Shown one piece after another: positions 7,594 through 11,676 of a stretch of 11,676 nt of DNA. The notes below the pieces were generated by a model that was not told where the DNA came from, ran no database searches, and was given only the letters and a program-made list of their open reading frames with translations. The stretch is from Bacillota bacterium (lineage in GTDB: Bacteria; Bacillota; UBA4882; UBA8346). How positions within the stretch are numbered: position 1 is the stretch's first letter; every line of letters begins with the position of its first letter. The translations under genes were made by a program, and so were the position numbers. The DNA lies in contig JAEZCE010000085.1 of the NCBI GenBank assembly GCA_023429995.1, forward strand, positions 1 through 11,676. Direction: 5' to 3'.

Positions 7594-8733
7594 TTATATA
7601 AAGGATTCGGAAGTGGCGTAGGCAATATTGGATTCCAATTCCCGGTGGGTATGGGCGGAAACATACCGGAAGATCGCTCTTTCCTGAAATTCTTGAAGGT
7701 TGCGCGCGCCGGTAAAACCGAAAGCCAATTGAATACTTTTACCCAGGATATATAAAAGCAAATGAGCCGGTCCAATGCAGGGGACCAATCCCGATACGCC
7801 TTCAACGCGGTGTTTTGTCTTCTGATCCGATGTCAGAAAGCGGTCGATATCTTCGATGCCGGTCGTATCGGGAACCTCAACCGTATTATACCTTGCTCCT
7901 TCATACTGTTTATACATTTTGCCGCCGATTTCGAATGTTTTGCCGGGCGCTTCGTCACATCCGGCGAATAATTTACCGAGCATCACACCGTCCGCGCCGG
8001 CTGCCAGCGCTTTGACGATGTCCCCGGAATTCCGGATTCCGCCGTCGGCGATGACTTTCATGTGGCGCGCTTTGGCGACCTTGGATACTTCGATAATGGA
8101 TGTCAGTTGGCTCATGCCGCATCCGGAAATAATTCCCGTCGTGCAAATGCTTCCCGGCCCCAGGCCGACTTTAACCGCGGCCAGCGGCAATTGAGTAAAA
8201 ATTTCGGCGCCTTCGCGATTGGCGATATTTCCTAAAATAATTTTCAGAGGGTATTTCTTGGACAGTTTGGTAACATTCTCGATGCTTTGGATATGGAGGG
8301 GCTGAACATTGTTTAATATGACATATTGAATATCGTCACGTTTCAGAAGATACTCGGCCCTTGTTGTATCAAACGAAGAACAGGCCGCAATGATATAGGG
8401 CGATCCGGAAGGGGTTGCGGTGGCGTGGGGATATTTTTCCCGATCAATTTGGAAATTCTTCACTTTGGATAGGAAAGGGTCGATTTCTTCCAGGGCCATT
8501 TCATTATGGATTGTGCCGAGTCCTCCCATTTCACTGACGGCGGTAATCAGTTCCGGACTGGACACGGTGGGCATATGGGCCGACATGATGGGCAGATTGG
8601 ATTGCAGTCCCGCGATCATACTGGTGCTGATATCTGTTTCCTCGGGAAAAACACTGGAAATTCTGGGCTCGATAAGAATGTCGTCAAAGTTCAGACATGG
8701 CATATGGTTATCAAGAAACCCCCGTAACTCCAT
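7594..8733 (-). CDS. IMP dehydrogenase/GMP reductase-family protein, divergent, no CBS domains
   Basis: A 379-aa TIM-barrel protein of the IMPDH/GMPR family. Clear family marks are GGLGTIHNE (70-78), GLGPGSICTT (190-199) with the nucleophile-position Cys197, and ADGGIRNSGDIVKALAAG (229-246), which in relatives holds the nucleotide phosphate. There is no CBS pair, so the size is nearer GMP reductase. Several usual residues are missing. The Arg after CTT is Gly200. The Asp motif of the NAD(P) site (DTAHG/DVANG) reads NNVQP (141-145). The purine-facing RGMGS segment reads EGARY (278-282). The flap Arg-Tyr of IMPDH may be Arg298-Phe299. The substrate may therefore not be IMP or GMP. The start is well supported: CCTCCC (8740-8745 as read on plus) is a GGGAGG site six bases before the ATG. 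It has its own strong promoter, and I see no purine riboswitch. Confidence 0.8.
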   Translation of the reverse strand: MELRGFLDNHMPCLNFDDILIEPRISSVFPEETDISTSMIAGLQSNLPIMSAHMPTVSSPELITAVSEMGGLGTIHNEMALEEIDPFLSKVKNFQIDREKYPHATATPSGSPYIIAACSSFDTTRAEYLLKRDDIQYVILNNVQPLHIQSIENVTKLSKKYPLKIILGNIANREGAEIFTQLPLAAVKVGLGPGSICTTGIISGCGMSQLTSIIEVSKVAKARHMKVIADGGIRNSGDIVKALAAGADGVMLGKLFAGCDEAPGKTFEIGGKMYKQYEGARYNTVEVPDTTGIEDIDRFLTSDQKTKHRVEGVSGLVPCIGPAHLLLYILGKSIQLAFGFTGARNLQEFQERAIFRYVSAHTHRELESNIAYATSESFI

Positions 8734-8765
8734 TTTATGCCTCCCTTTACATTAATAGTATATTT

Positions 8766-8794
8766 AGTATAAAATTTATTTAAAAATCCGTCAA
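8766..8794 (-). promoter_or_regulatory. Strong promoter of the IMPDH/GMPR-family gene
   Basis: On the minus strand TTGACG (8789-8794), a 17-base spacer and TATACT (8766-8771) make a near-consensus sigma-A promoter with an A/T-rich upstream region. The 5' leader would be about 25-30 bases, too short for a riboswitch. Confidence 0.7.
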
Positions 8795-8877
8795 CAAATT
8801 TATAGAATTAATTAAATTAGAAATCGTTATTAATGGTAGATGCGATAAAAAAAATGACATATTTCACAGGATAGTGG

Positions 8878-9177
8878 TTGATTTTGGGAAGACAAAAAAA
8901 CGGGACATTAACGATAGATGATGTTATTCCTGCTAGTTCGGTAATTTATCCCAAAGACCCATTTTGTCCGGTGATATTTTTACCAAAAAAAATTGAAACC
9001 CAGGGACAGATGTCATTTATAATTACCAAAAATTGTATTATATTCTTGGCAACGAATAAAAAATTTACGGAAGAAACTGAGATTATCGAAAAGAACACCA
9101 AGACCGTTTGGGCTGCCAGATATGTATGTTATCGGAAAGCCTTTTTCCAGAACCAAACCAATGAAAAGGGACGGTAG
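8878..9177 (+). CDS. Doubtful 99-codon ORF upstream of spo0E-like gene
   Basis: An open frame beginning with TTG, preceded by AGGA six bases upstream, and ending three bases before the Spo0E-like start. I recognise no family. The predicted protein is basic with a beta-rich middle part and a C-terminal NQTNEKGR. An in-frame ATG at 9010 would give 55 residues but its purine-rich stretch is too close to be a good ribosome binding site. Against coding: the region is A/T-rich and contains promoter-like elements (TTGAAA at 8993, TATAAT at 9018, spacing 19) that may instead drive the next gene. Tight spacing to the downstream gene is the main argument in favour. Confidence 0.4.
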   Translation: MILGRQKNGTLTIDDVIPASSVIYPKDPFCPVIFLPKKIETQGQMSFIITKNCIIFLATNKKFTEETEIIEKNTKTVWAARYVCYRKAFFQNQTNEKGR

Positions 9178-9180
9178 GAT

Positions 9181-9369
9181 ATGGAATATATAAATGATGA
9201 AACCAATCTGAAAGCGCAAATTACAGCGACCCGGGCTATCATGTACAGTCTCTGGAACCAACGCGGTTGTTTTGATGAGGATCTGTTGGAGGTCAGCACC
9301 CAACTGGATTGCTTGATCAATCAATACCAGCGGTTACTGATGAAGAAGCCGGAAGCGAAATGTTTATAA
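9181..9369 (+). CDS. Spo0E-family aspartyl-phosphate phosphatase
   Basis: A 62-aa protein matching the Spo0E-like family in size and pattern: two helices joined by a short turn, with the signature region S39-T-Q-L-D43 in the second helix followed by CLINQYQ. The family consensus is SQELD, whose Asp is essential. Spo0E proteins dephosphorylate the response regulator Spo0A~P and so delay or prevent sporulation; some members act on other regulators. The ATG follows GGTAGGAT closely, and the frame directly follows the doubtful upstream ORF, possibly as one transcript. It is the best taxonomic clue in the window, pointing to an endospore-forming Bacillota. The match rests on pattern and signature only. 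Confidence 0.8.
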   Translation: MEYINDETNLKAQITATRAIMYSLWNQRGCFDEDLLEVSTQLDCLINQYQRLLMKKPEAKCL

Positions 9370-9388
9370 AACCGTTTCAAGAATTTAA

Positions 9389-9412
9389 TTATTTCAGTAA
9401 TCATTGAAATAA
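9389..9412. promoter_or_regulatory. Inverted repeat upstream of the Crp/Fnr-type gene
   Basis: TTATTTCA-N8-TGAAATAA, perfect eight-base arms, lies 20 bases after the Spo0E-like stop and 64 bases before the regulator start. No T-run follows, so an operator, perhaps autoregulatory, fits better than a terminator. It is A/T-rich, unlike a strict CRP site. Confidence 0.4.
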
Positions 9413-9453
9413 CGAACTAAAAAATTTATTCGGAAGAAGGAGGATTTTTCGGG

Positions 9454-9486
9454 TTGGGTCAGAAAATAATCTCTCATGGAACCTAA
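9454..9486 (+). CDS. Possible 10-codon leader peptide overlapping the Crp/Fnr-type start
   Basis: The strong Shine-Dalgarno AAGGAGGA (9437-9444) sits nine bases before a TTG at 9454, which opens a frame of ten codons ending TAA at 9484-9486. This frame overlaps the first codons of the downstream regulator in a different frame. The regulator's ATG (9476) has no Shine-Dalgarno of its own and an in-frame stop just upstream at 9467. Translation of the leader may therefore feed the regulator by coupling. Confidence 0.35.
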   Translation: MGQKIISHGT

Positions 9487-10177
9487 AATATTAAAAATTG
9501 TCGAGCTGATTGACGGCAACCCGGTTTTGTTTGAGATATTCAAAAGCTGTCCCTATGAAATCCTTCATTATTGGAACATTAAAGATTACCCGGCCGGCAC
9601 GGTCATCTGCCACCAGGGGGAAGTCGTCGATCATTTGAACATCATTGTCAATGGATTGATTGATATCTATTATACGAGAGAAAACGGTAAAAAATATAAT
9701 ATCGCCACCCATAAAAGCGGGGGCTTTATTGGCGAGATGGAGTTTTTTGAAAATAAACCCCTTGTTTGTTCGGTGGAGGCCTATACGGATCTGACGGTTT
9801 TGGAAATCAAGCGGGAATATTTTCTCAAATGGATTGCCGAGGACCGCAATATAAGCTCCTATGTGATCAAAGTGTTGTCGCGGGAATTTTATGATTACTC
9901 CCTGAAAGCGGGGAATGATATTCTTTATCCCCTGAAGGCCAGATTATGTTCTTACCTTTTATCCAAAAGCAGGCAATTGTCGGCCAAAACCACCAATATT
10001 GAAGTTAAAATCAACAAGGAAAAATTGAGTGAAGAATTGGCCGTTACCCCCCGGAGCATCCACCGGGTTTTGCATGATTTACAAAAAAAAGAGATTATTG
10101 AGGTCAAAGCGGATGTCATCATCATCACCGATTTGAACCGGTTGGTGTCCGAAGAAGAGAACAACCGGGGCGATTGA
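9476..10177 (+). CDS. Crp/Fnr-family transcriptional regulator
   Basis: A 233-aa regulator. Residues about 35-115 form the cyclic-nucleotide-binding beta-roll (YPAGTVICHQGE, then GGFIGEMEFFENKP); a long dimer helix follows near 120-145, and the C-terminal winged HTH lies at about 178-215 (KLSEELAVTPRSIHRVLHDLQ). The phosphate-cassette Arg that contacts cAMP in CRP is absent: the stretch after GEMEFFENKP reads LVCSVEA. So cAMP binding is doubtful. Its four cysteines do not form an Fnr-type iron-sulphur pattern. The overall shape resembles YeiL-type regulators, but I do not assign that name. ATG 9476 is the only start in this frame before a stop at 9467; its Shine-Dalgarno lies about 31 bases upstream and appears to serve a leader ORF. 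Confidence 0.85.
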   Translation: MEPKILKIVELIDGNPVLFEIFKSCPYEILHYWNIKDYPAGTVICHQGEVVDHLNIIVNGLIDIYYTRENGKKYNIATHKSGGFIGEMEFFENKPLVCSVEAYTDLTVLEIKREYFLKWIAEDRNISSYVIKVLSREFYDYSLKAGNDILYPLKARLCSYLLSKSRQLSAKTTNIEVKINKEKLSEELAVTPRSIHRVLHDLQKKEIIEVKADVIIITDLNRLVSEEENNRGD

Positions 10178-10212
10178 AGACGGAGGGTTTAAGAGAGCGC
10201 CCTATGGTGGAA

Positions 10213-10259
10213 AAGTCCAATATATTTATGGAAATAAGCTGGACTTGAAGGAAATTTTT
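10213..10259 (+). terminator. Bulged hairpin after the Crp/Fnr-type gene
   Basis: Outer stem AAGTCCA/TGGACTT (10213-10219, 10240-10246), a symmetric 3/3 internal loop, inner stem TATTT/AAATA and an ATGG loop. A five-T run follows eight bases later. Probably the terminator of the regulator gene, though the gap before the T-run weakens this. Confidence 0.4.
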
Positions 10260-10359
10260 GTTGGTTTTCGGGCATCTATACTTACCGGGACAAAATCGAC
10301 ACACTTTTTTTAAAATTCCGTGATAAAATGATAGTGGGTAAAAAATAAGAGGACTTAAT

Positions 10360-10384
10360 GCCGGGGTGGGGAACCTCGGCTTTT
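10360..10384 (+). terminator. Terminator-like hairpin A
   Basis: GCCGGGG (10360-10366) pairs with CCTCGGC (10374-10380), with one G-U, around a seven-base loop; TTTT follows at once. Confidence 0.5.
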
Positions 10385-10402
10385 CCATTTTCGTTCCTTG
10401 TT

Positions 10403-10437
10403 AAACCTGCCGGAGTTGGTGTCCGGGAGGTTTTTTT
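10403..10437 (+). terminator. Rho-independent terminator B
   Basis: AAACCT-G-CCGGA (10403-10414) pairs with TCCGG-G-AGGTTT (10422-10433), 11 pairs with one G-G mismatch, and ends in seven T (10431-10437). It is a strong plus-strand terminator about 225 bases after the Crp/Fnr-type stop, so it may belong to a short separate transcript. Confidence 0.65.
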
Positions 10438-10524
10438 AATAAATGCCGCGGTGTAGTTAAACCCGGCGTTTTTAGTGGTTATCGGATATTTTTTATCATT
10501 TCCCGCCGCAGAATATAAAAAGAG

Positions 10525-10736
10525 GGGAGAAATGATTTCGCAGATGAGTAAAACAACATTGTGGAGGGAAGAAATCATTTTTGTAGGTCTGCAAAACAAC
10601 ATTGCGGATGGAAGAAATGATTTTGCAGACCAGCCAAACAATATTACCGGTGGGAGAAATGGTTTTGCAGATCAGTAAAATAACATTGGGGATGGGAGAA
10701 ACTACTTTGGCGGTCTGCAAAATGGTTTTGTCCTTG
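10525..10736. repeat. 42-bp tandem repeat, nearly five divergent copies
   Basis: Units begin at 10525, 10567, 10610, 10652 and 10694, each with GGRAGAAA followed by a T-rich stretch, a GCAGA or GTCTGC core and ACA/ATTG-like sequence. Lengths are 42, 43, 42, 42 and a partial last unit. Units 2 and 5 carry GGTCTGCAAAA (10586-10596, 10712-10722), the exact reverse complement of TTTTGCAGACC in unit 3 (10621-10631), so the array can fold into long hairpins. Because 42 is 14 codons, both strands show long accidental-looking ORFs. The one extra base in unit 2 breaks the frame. Confidence 0.75.
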
Positions 10737-10808
10737 GAAAAATGGATTTGAGAAGGATTCGGCGGGGTAAATTCTTCCATATCCCATTTTCATACGTTGC
10801 CATATTAT

Positions 10809-10845
10809 ACGGGGTTGTCTCAATCAGACAGCCTCGTTTGATTTT
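10809..10845 (+). terminator. Rho-independent terminator or attenuator upstream of the 122-aa gene
   Basis: A 12-pair stem (10809-10820 with 10826-10837, two G-U pairs) and a five-base loop CAATC, followed by TTTGATTTT. It ends the repeat-bearing region about 80 bases before the next gene. Confidence 0.55.
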
Positions 10846-10917
10846 GGAGGCCGGAAAAGTTCCTGTCTGTTGGGGAGGACTCCGGAGTCCAAAGATATGG
10901 GGAAGGAGGTGAAACAG

Positions 10918-11286
10918 ATGCTATACCGAACATTTGCCCACCAAATCAACCGCGCCAAGACCTTGCTTGACGGTCTGAAGTCCCACGGCGACCAACTGAC
11001 CGGCTGGGGAGTAACTGCGGAAGTAGTCGCCGGGTTTACCGCCCTTTATAACCAGGCGGGCCTGTATGAACAAAAACGGAATGATCTGAAGGCCCTTTCC
11101 AAGCAGGCCACGGCGGAGCAGGAAAAAACCATGGCCGATCTCAGCAAGCAATACGGCATGATCAGGAAAGTGGTGCGGATCGCTTTGCCCGAAGAAGATT
11201 GGCAGGCATTCGGATTCCGGGCCGGGGAGTATGCGGAGAAAGGAACGGAAACGAACCCGGAGCTAAAAGAGAGGGCAGCGATGTAG
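10918..11286 (+). CDS. Helical protein of unknown function (122 aa)
   Basis: I do not assign a function. The protein starts with LYRTFAHQINRAKTLLDGLK, then is almost entirely predicted helix, with a charged Lys/Glu-rich middle part (about 48-85) that could form a coiled coil, and ends with VVRIALPEEDWQAFGF and a polar tail. I see no signal peptide or membrane segment. The layout resembles small helical-bundle proteins of unknown function seen in several bacterial phyla. The frame is open from 10870, but AAGGAGGTGA (10903-10912) lies at proper distance before ATG 10918, so that start is chosen. It stands alone between repeat-rich regions, with terminator-like hairpins on both sides. Confidence 0.75.
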   Translation: MLYRTFAHQINRAKTLLDGLKSHGDQLTGWGVTAEVVAGFTALYNQAGLYEQKRNDLKALSKQATAEQEKTMADLSKQYGMIRKVVRIALPEEDWQAFGFRAGEYAEKGTETNPELKERAAM

Positions 11287-11392
11287 AATTTTTCATGGGG
11301 GAAACCCCGCCCCCCAAGCCGTTTCCCAGGGGAGCGGCTTGGGGCCCAAATATTTATCCTCCCCCTGAAAGCCTGAAAGGGAATGGCTCAAA
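11287..11392. other. Two G/C-rich hairpins after the 122-aa gene
   Basis: GGGG-GAAA-CCCC (11297-11308) is followed by CCCCAAGCCG/CGGCTTGGGG (11312-11321, 11335-11344), a perfect ten-base stem with a 13-base loop. No T-run follows, so these are stable structures rather than standard terminators. They may still mark the 3' end of the upstream transcript. Confidence 0.5.
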
Positions 11393-11425
11393 TTGAGGGC
11401 CAATCGATGATGATGGAGCCTCGAA
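11393..11425. repeat. 33-bp direct repeat, copy 1
   Basis: Identical over 33 bases to 11644-11676, beginning TTGAGGGCCAATCG and ending GAGCCTCGAA. The two copies are 251 bases apart, start to start. Confidence 0.85.
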
Positions 11426-11643
11426 GGCAACGTCGAAACCCGAGAAACTTTGATGCCAACCCTCATTCTTTCTTTCTCCCTCAAGGGAGAAACGAAACGC
11501 CCGATTTGTCGGCCTTTAAAGGCTCCATAGTCCGAATGTTCTGGTGCTCCGTGAGCCAAAACTTTCGTTCCTCCCTTCAGGGAGGAAGCAAGATGGAGGA
11601 TTGGCAGGCTTTCAGCTACGATGGACAAAATGAAAACAACCAT
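11426..11643. repeat. Palindrome-rich unit between the 33-bp repeats
   Basis: Contains two similar perfect nine-base hairpins with two-base loops, TTTCTCCCT/AGGGAGAAA (11473-11492) and TTCCTCCCT/AGGGAGGAA (11568-11587), and a perfect palindrome GCCTTTAAAGGC (11512-11523). GGCTCCAT (11521-11528) is complementary to ATGGAGCC inside the 33-bp repeat. I see no gene here: the open frame through it is not kept at the second repeat copy. Confidence 0.55.
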
Positions 11644-11676
11644 TTGAGGGCCAATCGATGATGATGGAGCCTCGAA
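11644..11676. repeat. 33-bp direct repeat, copy 2
   Basis: Exact copy of 11393-11425, ending at the last base of the window, so the repeat may extend or the array may continue outside. Confidence 0.85.

Larger units (their letters stand above)
10178..10524. other. Non-coding region with serial hairpins
   Basis: No convincing gene. From left to right it holds a bulged hairpin (10213-10246) just after the Crp/Fnr-type gene, an extended -10 candidate TGATAAAAT (10321-10329), two terminator-like hairpins (10360-10384 and 10404-10437) and a weaker third one (GCCG/CGGC near 10444-10465, followed by GTTTTT). An ORF of 32 codons starts at ATG 10358 after AGAGGA and runs through the hairpins to a TAG at 10454-10456; its sequence is dictated by the stems, so I do not call it a protein gene. 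Confidence 0.5.

Noticed and set aside
8734..8877. Purine riboswitch or PurR site upstream of the IMPDH-like gene
   Set aside because: The promoter leaves a leader of about 25-30 bases, and I see no riboswitch core or PurBox pair.
10296..10301. Spo0A box near the hairpin series
   Set aside because: TCGACA resembles part of a 0A box but is a single short match, expected by chance.
10525..10736. CRISPR array
   Set aside because: The units follow each other without unique spacers and diverge along their whole length, and no cas gene is in the window.
10496..10780. 94-residue minus-strand protein from the 42-bp repeats
   Set aside because: The open frame follows from the repeat period, is broken by the 43-base unit, has no ribosome site I can see, and overlaps equally open frames on the other strand.
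11383..11661. 92-residue protein at the right end
   Set aside because: The frame is not kept between the two 33-bp repeat copies and runs through perfect palindromes; better explained as a non-coding repeat.
1..11676. Mobile element, prophage or defence island
   Set aside because: No transposase, integrase, phage, nuclease or toxin-antitoxin gene was seen; the direct repeats at the right end are the only hint and lack any associated gene.

Overview
The window (11,676 bp, moderate G+C) looks like chromosomal DNA of a spore-forming Bacillota/Clostridia-type bacterium. The clearest sign is a short Spo0E-family gene, a sporulation phosphorelay phosphatase found in endospore formers. Strong AGGAGG-type ribosome binding sites, sigma-A-like promoters and the gene families (HxlR, YdcZ-type DMT, CPBP protease, Rob-like AraC regulator) agree with this. 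I cannot name the species from the sequence.

Layout, left to right. 1-282 is non-coding and hairpin-rich. 283-2793 (minus) is a large GH13 debranching enzyme (isoamylase/pullulanase-like). A 16-bp palindrome overlapping a good promoter separates it from a divergent EamA transporter (2999-3925, plus). The transporter abuts, stop codon to stop codon, an AraC-type regulator with a Rob/GyrI-like C-terminal domain (3926-4894, minus). Next come a small PNPOx-like flavin-binding protein (5050-5442, minus) and a divergent HxlR regulator (5633-5974, plus), sharing a region with two perfect inverted repeats. Three minus-strand genes follow: a CPBP membrane protease homologue whose expected catalytic Glu is Gln, a short YdcZ-type DMT protein, and a divergent IMP dehydrogenase/GMP reductase-family protein without CBS domains. 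On the plus strand lie a doubtful 99-codon ORF, the Spo0E-like gene and a Crp/Fnr-type regulator.

From 10178 to the right end the window is mostly non-coding and repeat-rich. It holds a chain of hairpins and rho-independent terminators, a 42-bp tandem repeat of nearly five copies, one helical protein of unknown function (10918-11286), and a hairpin-rich block bounded by two exact 33-bp direct repeats at 11393-11425 and 11644-11676.

Most genes are unrelated single units with their own promoters: carbohydrate metabolism, export, small regulators and a purine-type enzyme. I see no defence system, CRISPR array, transposase, phage gene or biosynthetic cluster. The points most worth checking are the altered active sites of the IMPDH-like and CPBP proteins, the leader ORF overlapping the Crp/Fnr-type start, the attenuator-like hairpins at 10336-10473, and the two repeat families at the right end.
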